From JAABRU01 sp041390465 (lineage in GTDB: Bacteria > Desulfobacterota > Desulfobacteria > Desulfobacterales > Desulfococcaceae), in the NCBI GenBank assembly GCA_041390465.1, contig JAWKPW010000002.1:1-64000 (forward strand): DNA of 64,000 nt, given 5' to 3'. The notes beneath the pieces are model-generated. The model saw only the letters and a list, made by a program, of their open reading frames with translations, ran no database searches and was not told the origin of the DNA. Each line of letters begins with the position of its first letter. Within the stretch, counting starts at the first letter, position 1. Position numbers and translations under genes: made by a program. Positions 25,845 to 34,696 of the stretch are shown here, piece after piece.

Positions 25845-26305
25845 TATTTCCCCAGCAGCCGGTAGCGCAGCATTTTGAACTGGAAATACAGAAAACAGCC
25901 CACGCAGAATCCGCCGATGGCAATGCCTGCCGCCAGAGCCACCATCAGGGAAAACATCCATCCCAGAAACGGAAGGCTGAAAAGAAAACAGATCTGGGCC
26001 AGTCCCAGCAGGGAAAGGGCAATGGTATTGTTGAATCTGGCCAGGCGGAAATCCTCTTTTTCCGCTGCGGGAATCTGATCGGCAAAGAATTTCTGTCCTA
26101 TGAGGACCGGAAGACTGAATTTCGGCCCCCCAAGCACGGCAGCCAGCAGGATGAAAAAAAGCAGGGTTGTTATCCAGGGCTGCAGGGTAAACAGTCCCAG
26201 CAGAATGCCGAAAAGCAGCATCCAGCGGTTTACGGTGACAATGGGCATGGGAATGCCATCAGTCTGCATGTTTTCACTGTCAATGAGTTCTCTTTCTGCT
26301 GTCAT
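25844..26305 (-). CDS. DUF4395 membrane protein
   Basis: A 153-residue protein from the ATG at 26305 (MTAERELIDSENMQTDGIPM) with an AAAGGAG box. Four membrane helices are clear: WMLLFGILLGLFTLQPWITT, LFFILLAAVLGGPKF, LSLLGLAQICFLFSLPFLGW and VALAAGIAIGGFCVGCFLYF. The NRW before the first helix and FCVGCFLYF at the end are typical of DUF4395. The paired cysteines in the last helix suggest a link to thiol or sulfur chemistry, but no function is established. Confidence 0.75.
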   Translation of the reverse strand: MTAERELIDSENMQTDGIPMPIVTVNRWMLLFGILLGLFTLQPWITTLLFFILLAAVLGGPKFSLPVLIGQKFFADQIPAAEKEDFRLARFNNTIALSLLGLAQICFLFSLPFLGWMFSLMVALAAGIAIGGFCVGCFLYFQFKMLRYRLLGK

Positions 26306-26591
26306 GGGTATCTCTCCTTTAAAATTGAAATTTGGGGCTGAGCAACAGGAACGGTGCCCTCCTGATTCCGGACACATTCCTCTCTCAATACCCTTTCTGC
26401 GGATTTTTTACAACCTGAAAACAGAGTGGCGAATTTTTTTCTGAACGGATCAGGCGGAAATCTGAGAGCGGAAATTCAGTCATAAGAAACCGGTTTTTAT
26501 GAAAAAATATTTTTCTGCCTTATGACAGGCCCGGTCATCCGCTTACGAAGTTCTTGACGAAGTCTTCAGGATTGGATAAAAATCAAACATT
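26306..26591. other. divergent intergenic region
   Basis: This 286-base gap lies between the minus-strand DUF4395 gene and the plus-strand pcm and should contain both promoters. AATCTGAGAGCGGAAATTCAG and a run of A/T near 26495-26515 are the only notable composition changes. No gene, repeat or RNA was recognised. Confidence 0.3.
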
Positions 26592-27257
26592 ATGGATGAA
26601 AAAGACACAAGATATGCCCGGCAGCGGGAAGACATGGTGCGCCGCCAGATCGAGGCACGGGGCGTGACAGATCCCAAAGTGCTGGCAGCCATGCGCGAAG
26701 TTCCCCGGCATCTGTTTGTTGGGGAAGCTTTGGAGGATCAGGCTTACGGGGATTTCCCCCTGCCCATCGGAGAGCAGCAGACCATTTCCCAGCCCTATAT
26801 TGTTGCGGAAATGACGCAGGCTCTGGCTCTGTCCGAAGAAGACCGGGTGCTGGAAATCGGCACAGGTTCCGGATACCAGGCCGCAGTGCTCGCGGAAATT
26901 GTGTTCCGGGTTTATACGGTGGAAAGAATCCATGCCCTGTATATCCGCACACGCAAGCTGTTTGACCGTCTGCATTATCACAATATCGTGACCCGCTATT
27001 CGGACGGCACCATGGGATGGGAAGAGGAAAGCCCGTTTGACGCCATTATCGTGACTGCCGGCTCCCCCGTAATTCCCGCGCCTCTGATCCGCCAGCTTGC
27101 GGTGGGGGGGCGCATGGTCATTCCGGTGGGAAACCGCTTTACACAGGATTTGGTGAAAATATACAAAGATCAGAACGGCATTCGGCAGGTCAGTCTGGGA
27201 GGGTGCCGTTTTGTGAAACTCATCGGCACACACGGATGGAAGAAGGAAGAGGACTGA
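26592..27257 (+). CDS. pcm: protein-L-isoaspartate O-methyltransferase
   Basis: A 221-residue class I methyltransferase: the N-terminal QREDMVRRQIEARGVTDPKV and PRHLFVGEA segment, the substrate loop with LPIGEQQTISQPYIVAEMTQ, and motif I VLEIGTGSGYQAAVLAEI, then DAIIVTAGSPVIPAPLIRQL and GGRMVIPVG. It methylates isoaspartyl residues so that damaged proteins can be repaired. It is followed 12 bases later by the DUF368 gene on the same strand. Confidence 0.95.
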   Translation: MDEKDTRYARQREDMVRRQIEARGVTDPKVLAAMREVPRHLFVGEALEDQAYGDFPLPIGEQQTISQPYIVAEMTQALALSEEDRVLEIGTGSGYQAAVLAEIVFRVYTVERIHALYIRTRKLFDRLHYHNIVTRYSDGTMGWEEESPFDAIIVTAGSPVIPAPLIRQLAVGGRMVIPVGNRFTQDLVKIYKDQNGIRQVSLGGCRFVKLIGTHGWKKEED

Positions 27258-27269
27258 AAGACAGAATTC

Positions 27270-28202
27270 ATGCGAAAATTCAAGGATTCCATTCTGCTGT
27301 ATCTCAAAGGAATTGCCATGGGCGCAGCAGATGCGGTTCCAGGTGTTTCAGGCGGAACCATTGCTTTTATCTCCGGCATTTATGAGGAACTGGTGACAGC
27401 GCTCCGCTCTTTTGATGCCACAGCCCTGCGGCTGCTTTTCAGTGGAGATATCAAAGGCGCATGGGAACATATTCACGGCACATTTCTGGTTGTGCTGCTT
27501 TCCGGCATCGGAACCTCTCTGATTATCTTTTCCCGGCTCATTCTCCACTGGCTGGAATATTGGCCGGAAATGATCTGGGCTTTTTTCTTCGGGCTGGTCA
27601 TTGCCTCCGCTGTGGTCATTGGCAAAAAAATTCCCCAATGGAATGCGGGAATTGTCATCAGTCTGGCAGTTGGCATTGCTGTGGGCTATTATATCACGGT
27701 GGCCGTACCTGCACACACGCCGGAAACCCCTGTCTTTGTTTTCTTCTCCGGCATGATTGCCATCTGCGCGATGATCCTGCCCGGCATTTCCGGCAGTTTC
27801 ATTCTGGTGCTGCTGTCCAAATACGAATACATCTTCACTGCTCTGAAAGAATTCAACATGGCAGTAATTCTGGTGTTCGGTTCCGGCTGCGCGATTGGTC
27901 TGCTTTCCTTTTCCCACCTGCTCCACTGGACTTTGCAGAGATACCATAATATCACAGTGGCTGGGCTGACCGGACTGATGATCGGTTCCCTCAACAAAGT
28001 CTGGCCCTGGAAGGTGGTGCTGGAAAGTTACACAAGCCCTTCGGGAAAGATAAAACCCCTTATTGTGCAAAATATTCTCCCCACATCCTATTCGGATATG
28101 ACCGGAAGAGAACCTTGGCTGCTGTACGCAGTTCTGCTTGCGGTTTTCGGTTTCTGTCTGGTGTATTTTCTGGAAAAACTCTCTGCCGATGAGGCAGTCT
28201 GA
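27270..28202 (+). CDS. popT: DUF368 membrane protein, likely undecaprenyl-phosphate translocase
   Basis: A 310-residue polytopic protein with the DUF368 signature near the start, YLKGIAMGAADAVPGVSGGT, repeated in mirror form as CAMILPGISGSFILVLLSKY. About eight to ten helices are visible. DUF368 proteins (PopT) have been linked to returning undecaprenyl phosphate across the membrane for cell-wall synthesis; this role is by family. It sits between pcm and the DsbA-like gene in one direction. Confidence 0.85.
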   Translation: MRKFKDSILLYLKGIAMGAADAVPGVSGGTIAFISGIYEELVTALRSFDATALRLLFSGDIKGAWEHIHGTFLVVLLSGIGTSLIIFSRLILHWLEYWPEMIWAFFFGLVIASAVVIGKKIPQWNAGIVISLAVGIAVGYYITVAVPAHTPETPVFVFFSGMIAICAMILPGISGSFILVLLSKYEYIFTALKEFNMAVILVFGSGCAIGLLSFSHLLHWTLQRYHNITVAGLTGLMIGSLNKVWPWKVVLESYTSPSGKIKPLIVQNILPTSYSDMTGREPWLLYAVLLAVFGFCLVYFLEKLSADEAV

Positions 28203-28251
28203 ATATATTCCCATAAACATATCAACCCTTTTTATTTTAAGGACAAAAATG

Positions 28252-29112
28252 ATGAAAACATGGATTCGTGTCATTGTTTTTTGCATTCTTGCATCCGCTG
28301 CGGTCTGCGGTACCGTTTACGGAAAAATGGAGCTGAGCGTGACCAAGGAAATGAATCTCGACGCGCAGCCCTTGGACATTGCGGTTTCAGAAGACGGGGC
28401 CATGATTTATATTCTGGCACCGGGTGAAATTCTGATCTATGAAAATGAAAAACAGCAGATTACAGAGCGTTTTCCGGTTGACAAAGGATTTGACCGGATT
28501 GCCTGTTCCGGCCCCATGAACGCGCTTGTGCTGACAAACAGTCAGTCAAAGGCTTTCCGCATCATTGAGGCAGAACAGGTTTTTGAGATTCCGACAGACG
28601 GCTCCCCCTTCAGGGGAAAGGAAAACGCGGCTGTCACCCTTGCCGTGTTTGATGATTACCAGTGTCCCTACTGTTCAAGACTGGAGCCTTTGTTCCGGGA
28701 GGTGATGAACCGATATCCGGATGATGTGAAGGTGGTAATCAAAAATTTTCCCCTTTCCAGCCATCCCTATGCCCGAAAAGCTGCACAGGCAGCGCTTGCA
28801 GCAGACAGGCAGGGAAAATATGCCCAGTTCCATGAAAAACTGTTTGAGAATTACAGAGAACTCAATGATGCCAAAACAGAGGCCATTGCGGCCGAGCTTG
28901 GGCTGGATATGGAAAAGTTCAAGGCCGACAGGCAACTGCCGGAAATTGATGCAATGATTGCACGGGATATGGAGGATGGCAACCGGCTCGGTGTGCGCGG
29001 GACTCCCACCCTGTATCTCAATGGAAAGCAGATGAAAATCAGAAATCCCAATGAACTGTTCCAGAAAGTGGAGGCGGAAATCAAAAAGAAAAAGGCGGCT
29101 GTGCAGAAATAA
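28252..29112 (+). CDS. DsbA-like thioredoxin-fold protein
   Basis: A 286-residue exported protein: signal peptide MKTWIRVIVFCILASAAVCG (ATG at 28249 or 28252), a ~90-residue N-terminal beta-rich segment (LDAQPLDIAVSEDGAMIYIL), then a DSBA-like domain with VFDDYQCPYCSRLEPLFREV (CPYC active site), VIKNFPLSSHPYARKAA, and the cis-proline region GVRGTPTLYLNGK. It resembles BdbD/ScoI-type oxidoreductases or disulfide isomerases. The N-terminal beta segment before the domain is less common and its role is unknown. Confidence 0.85.
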   Translation: MKTWIRVIVFCILASAAVCGTVYGKMELSVTKEMNLDAQPLDIAVSEDGAMIYILAPGEILIYENEKQQITERFPVDKGFDRIACSGPMNALVLTNSQSKAFRIIEAEQVFEIPTDGSPFRGKENAAVTLAVFDDYQCPYCSRLEPLFREVMNRYPDDVKVVIKNFPLSSHPYARKAAQAALAADRQGKYAQFHEKLFENYRELNDAKTEAIAAELGLDMEKFKADRQLPEIDAMIARDMEDGNRLGVRGTPTLYLNGKQMKIRNPNELFQKVEAEIKKKKAAVQK

Positions 29113-30107
29113 GCTGCCGGTTTTAAATACCAGCCGGGTTTTACTTAGAAATCCGGTTGGTTGTAAACGTTCCACACAGGTTCTGCTGACATTTCAGATT
29201 CAGGCGGCTGTTCAGATCGGCAATCTGAACCGGCAGCCTTGCCGTAATGCTGTATGCTGCCGTTTCGGACAGAACCGGTGAAACTCCGTCTGTCCGGCTC
29301 AGAGAATTCCGTATAAATAAAAACAGCATGTATTATAAAGTAATGACAGAACCTAAAATCCTGATTTGAAATAACCGTGTTTTGTTGATCTGCAGTTTAT
29401 GGCATGACAAAATTTTCAAAATGAATTTTTGCCGATCCAGACAATATGAAGTATCGGATGTTATCCGGATTTATATAACAACTGGTTATACCAATTGCGA
29501 AAAAAACTGCTATTTGAATTACTGTATATCCATCACGGCAGGAAATGAGAATTAATTATTTGAAAGATAAAATAAAACAATTGATATTAGGATAAAATGT
29601 TATAAAATAGATGCTGAATTGGATGTAACGTATAAATTGTACTTTATGAAAAAGACTCAGAAGAAAACAAATAGAAAAGTTGAAAAATAAGCAGAAAAAT
29701 ATTGTTGAAAATGCCTTAAACGGAATTACTCACAGTTGGACGAGAATGATTCTCTTGACTTGAGAATTATATCTAAATATAATAGAATGATAGCAAAACA
29801 TATTTGATGAATTATTGAAATTTAAAGGAATTTACATTCCTGAATTGAGACGTTTTGAAGATGTTAACACAATCCAAATCTGCTTACTACGTTACATCAA
29901 TTGTATATTACCTGCATAGTATTTTTATTTATAACAATTTTGTCTATGACTTTTGCATGGCCGACTTCATGTGTTCGATGTAAATATTATGAAAAAATGA
30001 GAGGTGAAACAAAGCATAGATAGTATTATGAAATTGCTAAAAAAACAGGTTTTCAAATTTGTGTAAAACCCTGACAATCCTCCTCAATTTTATATCAACC
30101 TTGTGTC
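29113..30107. other. AT-rich island without intact genes
   Basis: About one kilobase; from 29340 to 30060 the sequence is much richer in A and T than the surroundings. Open frames are short and broken. A fragment near 29640-29800 reads roughly YSQLDENDSLDLRIISKYNR between stops, which may be decayed coding sequence. Single MITE-like termini (TTATACCAATTGCG near 29488) also occur. It borders the transposase cluster and probably marks foreign or degraded DNA. Confidence 0.5.
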
Positions 30108-30656
30108 CTACTCCCGTTGAACAGCAGGATAGGTGATCCATTCCCGGAGTGACCACACATGATCAGTCAGTCCGGCTGCCATCGCCGGGGTTCTGCTCAC
30201 CCATATTCCGTATTCATCCTTCCGGCGAAGAGTTCTTACCGACCAACAGAAATTGCAACTGTACATGGTAAAATATGTGACGGCCTCATGAATATCCCGG
30301 TCTTTTGAGAAGCAGCAGGTCTTCCGAACTTTCCGGGCGTTCCGGTTTCTGTCTGTCCCGTTGTTCCGTTCAATGAAAGCTGTATTGACCTGACTGCTCA
30401 CTGCCGATTCCGCCAAAGCCTCTCTGACACTCTCGTCAGTTCCGAAAACCGTTCTGAATTCAATTTTTACCACCCGGCCGTTCTCACGGAATTGTTTTAT
30501 TATGAAGGTATGACACACGACATTATTACGGCACCATCTATAAGATTGTCTGATTTTTAAATAGCTAACAGATTCAAACGCATAACCCGGCGCTATCTTT
30601 AGGTTAATTGTCAACCCTATATATTGACAATTAACCTGGTAAAATTTGCAAATCAT
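30108..30656 (-). pseudogene. C-terminal remnant of a DDE transposase
   Basis: The reading frame ends with a recognisable transposase tail: VNTAFIERNNGTDRNRNARK, then VRKTCCFSKDRDIHEAVTYF and RTPAMAAGLTDHVWSLREWI. The ERNNGT/RTPAMAAGLTDH pattern is common to DDE elements resembling the IS1 group. The upstream half of the frame (residues 1-60) shows no DDE core, so the first catalytic Asp and the N-terminal domain are missing. It ends in the AT-rich island, next to the IS110 element, so the region is an insertion hot spot. IS family assignment is uncertain. Confidence 0.65.
30601..30637. repeat. perfect 14-bp inverted repeat within the transposase remnant
   Basis: AGGTTAATTGTCAA (30601-30614) and TTGACAATTAACCT (30624-30637) are perfect complements with nine bases between. 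It lies at the 5' part of the decayed transposase frame, so it may be the terminus of another small element that truncated the gene. Confidence 0.5.
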
Positions 30657-30877
30657 TGTTTTAATTGCATATGTTTTTTAATTAATGCACTGGTATTCAG
30701 CAGGGGAAAAATTTGCATAACGGGAAGTCAGGGCGCAAATCTCCTGTCGGACGCTGCAGTATGTTTTAAAAATATTTAATATTTCAAAGAACATATGTTT
30801 GTTTCGGAACTGACTGTGCTGTCTTTTCGGCTCTCAGTGCAGGAGCTGTCCCACTTAATCGGTCATGTTCCGAAAAA

Positions 30878-30961
30878 ACCGTACTGAGTGACATTATTAC
30901 GGTCAGGCGGGTCATCTGCTGCTGCAGTGACAAAAGCGCCGGGCGGTCATCTCAGTACGGC
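30878..30961 (-). ncRNA. structured flank of the IS110 element, bridge-RNA candidate
   Basis: ACCGTACTGAG (30878-30888) and CTCAGTACGG (30951-30960) form a 10-bp perfect outer stem that continues with GTGAC/GTCAT; inside, GTCATCTGCTGCTGCAGTGAC makes a second stem. It starts 22 bases past the stop of the IS110 transposase. IS110-group recombinases use a guide (bridge) RNA from a non-coding end, the right end in the IS1111 branch. The sequence shows only the fold; an RNA and its guide loops are inferred. The rest of 30657-30982 has no gene. Confidence 0.4.
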
Positions 30962-30982
30962 AGGAATAAATACGGTTTTATA

Positions 30983-32272
30983 TCAGGCGGCCTCCTTAAA
31001 CTGACTTTCGCAGACAAATATCCGTGTTTCGTCAAAACCGGAACCGGATTTATACACAGCGTAAAGCATTTTCAGGAAGTGCCCGGCAGCAACTGCAAGG
31101 GCTTCGGTTCCCGGCATCTTGTCATTGTCTCTTTTCTTCCGGTAATATTCACCGCAGATGCCGTCTTTTTTCACCGGGGGCAGGACTGTCAGTTTCAGAA
31201 TTTTCCTGAGCAGAGGTCTTCCTCTTTTGCTGATATGTGTTTTTCCCCGGTACAGACCGCTCTGCCGTTCGCAGAGATTCAGACCGGAAAACCGCATCAG
31301 TTTATTATGGTTTCTGAAATCACTTAACGGACCGGTTTCCCCTATGATCCGACTCAGGTGAAAAGTTGTGATGAACCGTCTGTCCGCCATCGGCAGACCG
31401 GGATCAATGACCCGGATTTCATTATAAAGGACTTCCATGGACTTACGGGCTTCGGACTTGCGTAAGAGGTGACATTCAAGGTCTTCAAACCTTTGAAGCA
31501 GGTTCACAGAAATCAGAGCGGACTGACGTGCACTCAGCCCCCGTTTTACAGACATCCGGGCGTGTTCATAAATTTTGCTGACAGTCTTTTCCCGGATGCG
31601 GGGGGAAAGGAATTTCACTGTACTGTGAAAGGAATATTCCCCTGAGGCCGTGATCCGCAGGGGATCGAAACCGTATTCGGACAGGAGAATTTTTCCGGAT
31701 TTCCCACAGATGAAATCCTTTTTCATCCCGAAATCCGGAAACAGACGTTTAATCAGAGAGTGTATGACACATCTGGCCTGCACAACGTCCTGATCGGCCA
31801 TGTCATAAATTGTGTTCCACTCCCTGAGCAGAGACCACGGTTCTTCAAAGATGCGGTGATGCAGGGTTTTCCCGATCCGGGCCGGGGTGAAAATAACACG
31901 GGGATCTTTGATGTCGGTTTTGCCGGTGTCATTGGTCTCAATCACCCGCATTTTGGCGACAGCCTCAGCACTGACGCAAGCCGTGTACATGCCGAGCCTG
32001 CGGGCCGTCCGGAACAGGGAATCATGGCAAACCCCGGTCGGTTCGGCCGCCACGGCCGCTGCCCGGTATCTGCCGCCGGATATGAAAAGATTGAACTGAC
32101 GCAGTTCTTTCTCAACGGCGCCGGTCTTATTGTCAAAAACCCGGTCAATACCGCCGCCCGGAGTTTCGGTGTAAAGGCTGATTCTGTCTTTGCTCACATC
32201 GCAGGCCAGGATAAGAATGTTGTCTGTGATGTCAAAACGGCTGTTACCGACTGTATTTTCAGATTTTTTCAT
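30983..32272 (-). mobile_element. IS110-family transposase (full length)
   Basis: A 429-residue protein with the IS110 layout: N-terminal RuvC-like DEDD domain (ILACDVSKDRISLY, AAEPTGVCHDSL, NDTGKTDIKDPRVI) and a C-terminal domain with FSGLNLCERQSGLYRGKTHI then SKRGRPLLRKIL, containing the Ser and HhH-like region. All four acidic positions and the QSG serine are visible, so it may be active. IS110 elements lack usual terminal inverted repeats, so ends cannot be set. An attC-like site lies 80 bases upstream of its start, which recalls the IS1111-attC group that targets integron cassettes. Confidence 0.85.
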
Positions 32273-32351
32273 GGCAGACCTCCTTTGCGGCGGAAAATTT
32301 TTGGCGGATGGGGTATGGTATCATAAATCGGAGTTTTACGCTACTTACCGG

Positions 32352-32446
32352 GTTTAACCTTATAGTAGGTCAAGCGGACGCAAAGGGTTCCGCTCCTATC
32401 GTCGCTCCACCCTTTGCGCCGCTTAGCTTGACGCTTGACGTTACTC
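32352..32446 (+). repeat. second attC-like site
   Basis: GTTTAAC (32352-32358, fits RYYYAAC), TCAAGCGGACGCAAAGGGT (32370-32388), a ~20-base loop with TCCGCTCC, ACCCTTTGCGCCGCTTAGCTTGA (32409-32431) and GTTACTC (32440-32446, only partly GTTRRRY). The long arms pair with small bulges as in attC. CAAGCGGAC-KCAAAGGGTTCCGCT is shared almost exactly with the 7724-7808 site. It lies between two divergent transposase genes (32273-32538) with no adjacent cassette ORF. Confidence 0.55.
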
Positions 32447-32538
32447 GATGTTCAAGTTTTTTATCATTGACAGGATAATCAGTTTGAAAAAACAGGAAAT
32501 CTGTTATTATATCCGCTTTCCGAAAACAACTCCGGAAG

Positions 32539-33945
32539 GTGAATATGCTGATACCCAACCCCTTGCCGTTTATAACGGAATTTATTGAGGGGATTAATGA
32601 AACAATCGGGATATGCAGACCCGGATGCAGTCTCTCATTAATCCGAAGCTCCCGGATTTCTTTCTGTATTATGGCTGTGTTTATAACCAATTCTGTATGG
32701 TGGACAAAATTTGAACGTGCCGGAGTCGGGCAGCACAGTGCTGCGGCCTTATCATGGATGTTCCGCAATTCAAAGATTCCGTGGGAGTTTCTGCCTGCTG
32801 CCGGTGTCAGATTTATCCTGAACCGGTTCGGAATCACAGAAGGAAGTCCCGGTATTGATGATACCGGCAGAAAACGTTCAAAAAAGACAAAAAAAATTTC
32901 CCGTGTTCATAAACTGAAAGACAGGGTCAGCGGAGGGTTTGTCATGGGGCAGTGCATTGTATTTCTTATCCTCGCGACTCCGAAAATTGCGATTCCCGTC
33001 GGATTTTCATTTTATATGCCCGATCCGGAGCTGACAAAATGGAATAAACGGAAAAAAGAACTGAAAAAAGACGGTGTTCCCCAAAAACAGCATCCCCGGA
33101 AGCCTCCGAAAAACGTAAACTGTCCGACAAAGCAGGAAATATCTTTGAAAATTCTGAAGCAGTTCAGATATGATTTCCCCGATGTCCGAATCCGGTGTAT
33201 CCCGGCCGATGCTCTGCACCGCACCGGGAAATTTATGGATACGGCTTCTTCTTACTTCGGAGGTGCTCAGGTTGTCAGTCAGTTAAAACGGGATCAGAAT
33301 GCCGTGTTCAGAAATAAAAAAATATCTGTTTCTGAATATTTCACAAAACATCCCGGGGCAAATCAGAAAACAGGAATCCGCGGCGGTGATGAAATCAGTG
33401 CTGTCATGGGCAGTGCCCGTCTCCGTGTCTGCTCACACGGGAAAAAACGGTTTGTCATTGCTCTGAAATGTGATGGTGAGGATGACTGCCGTTATATTGC
33501 CGCTTCGGATATGTCATGGCGGACACAGGATATCGCGGAGGCATATACACTCAGGCGGTTTGCAGAGGTTTTCATTCAGGATTGGAAATCGCATGAAGGA
33601 TGGGGGAAACTGACCGGACAGACAGGTGAGGAAGGTTCGGAAAAAAGTCTGATCCTGAGCCTGCTGTGCGATCTCCGCCTTTTCTTTCACCCCGGACAAC
33701 TGACCCGGTCTGAAAACAAACTTCCCGTATCTGCCGTGGGGAGTCTGACGGAGAGTATCAAAGCTGAGAGTATACCGATCTTTGTCAAAGAACTTCTTAA
33801 TTCAGACAACCCTCATAATAAAATCAATATCCTGAGTGATGATCTGAAAAAGCTGTTTTGTCCCACCCCTTCAAAGAAACATTTAATTGATAAGGTTCCG
33901 GGCAGATTGGAACCTTCACCGTCTTTAAAATATAAAGAGGGATAA
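32539..33945 (+). mobile_element. DDE transposase, IS4/IS701-like (full length)
   Basis: A 468-residue transposase. The first catalytic Asp lies in GSPGIDDTGRKRSKKTKKI, the second in IRCIPADALHRTGKF, and the Glu in IQDWKSHEGWGKLTGQTGEE, the DDE order of IS4-superfamily enzymes; the VMGQCIVFLILATPKIAIPV strand sits after the first Asp. The N-terminal ~100 residues resemble a DNA-binding region. The protein is uninterrupted. Terminal inverted repeats were not identified, and assignment to IS701 rather than another IS4-like group is uncertain. Confidence 0.75.
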
Positions 33946-34146
33946 TGATTTCAGTCAGTTGTCACAGAACTTAACAGCCATGCCCCAAGGGAGGGGTGTC
34001 AGTTCAGCGGCATTGGGAAAAAAATGACTGAACCGCATAAAGTCAATGGCGATTCGGTATTAAATCCAACTGCTGCGTAACTCCTAAATTTATCAATACC
34101 GGACAAAAAACGGGGAGAAAAAATTGGATAAGCAATGCTAGTTTTC
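33946..34146. other. repeat remnants between the transposase and tRNA-Arg
   Basis: A lone MITE-like end (GTCAATGGCGATTCGGTAT, about 34044-34062) is followed at once by AATCCAACTGCTGCGTAACTCCT, one arm of the CAGGAGTT family. CCCCAAGGGAGGGG near 33985 is a short dyad. No coding sequence. Confidence 0.45.
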
Positions 34147-34223
34147 TGGCGCGCCCGGAGGGATTCGAACCCCCGGCCTGCGGATTCGAAGTCCGACGCT
34201 CTGTCCAACTGAGCTACGGGCGC
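34147..34223 (-). tRNA. tRNA-Arg (anticodon TCG)
   Basis: The minus strand folds as a cloverleaf: acceptor GCGCCCG/CGGGCGC, D-arm GCTCAGTTGGACAGAGC, anticodon loop CTTCGAA giving anticodon TCG, T-arm GGGGGTTCGAATCCCTC, discriminator G and an encoded CCA. It reads CGN-type arginine codons. Transcribed with tRNA-His, which lies 19 bases upstream on the same strand. Confidence 0.96.
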
Positions 34224-34242
34224 TTGAGACTGAAAGGAAAAA

Positions 34243-34319
34243 TGGGGTGAGTGATGGGACTTGAACCCACGACTCCCAGGGCCACAACCTGGTGCTCTGC
34301 CAACTGAGCTACACCCACC
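34243..34319 (-). tRNA. tRNA-His (anticodon GTG)
   Basis: The minus strand gives G-1 plus acceptor GTGGGTG paired with CACTCAC and discriminator C, D-arm GCTCAGTTGGCAGAGC, anticodon loop TTGTGGC giving GTG, T-arm GTGGGTTCAAGTCCCAT and encoded CCA. The extra 5' G opposite C73 is the tRNA-His identity feature. First of a two-tRNA unit with tRNA-Arg(TCG). Confidence 0.97.
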
Positions 34320-34506
34320 ATATGAATTTATATCTATTAGCACAGCCTCTTTTTTTTTTCAAGACTTTTTTTATCCTCTTTGCAAAAATTTTTTTTTATA
34401 GTAAAACATCCTTCCTGAAGGCAAAGTTCTTGTTGACCCTTATCCCCTTCTGCTATATTACAAAAAAATCACAGAAAAGGGAGACAATGCAAAACAGGTT
34501 ATTATC

Positions 34507-34686
34507 ATGGTAAAATTCAATATTTTCGTCATGCGGGCCATTCTGGGTGCGGTCTTTGCCGTGGTGCTGACACGGATCTTCCGCCCTGAATTTCAGATTC
34601 CCTATGTGGTTGCCTTTGCCATCATCCTGGTGGCTTTGGCCTACCTTCTGGAATACTGGAGAAACCGGAAATTCAAAAAAGAGTAA
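34507..34686 (+). CDS. small membrane protein upstream of selB
   Basis: A 59-residue frame, MVKFNIFVMRAILGAVFAVV then LTRIFRPEFQIPYVVAFAII and LVALAYLLEYWRNRKFKKE, with two membrane helices and a basic C-terminus. The TAA is 10 bases before the inferred selB start and overlaps its ribosome binding site, so the two are probably co-transcribed and coupled. Hydrophobicity pattern and clean stop argue that it is real, although short. I recognise no family. Confidence 0.65.
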   Translation: MVKFNIFVMRAILGAVFAVVLTRIFRPEFQIPYVVAFAIILVALAYLLEYWRNRKFKKE

Positions 34687-34696
34687 AGGAGTGTCC

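Noticed and set aside
28252..29112. CPYC-containing protein as a selenoprotein, given selB in the window.
   Set aside because: The active site reads Cys-Pro-Tyr-Cys with no in-frame TGA; no selenoprotein gene could be identified here.
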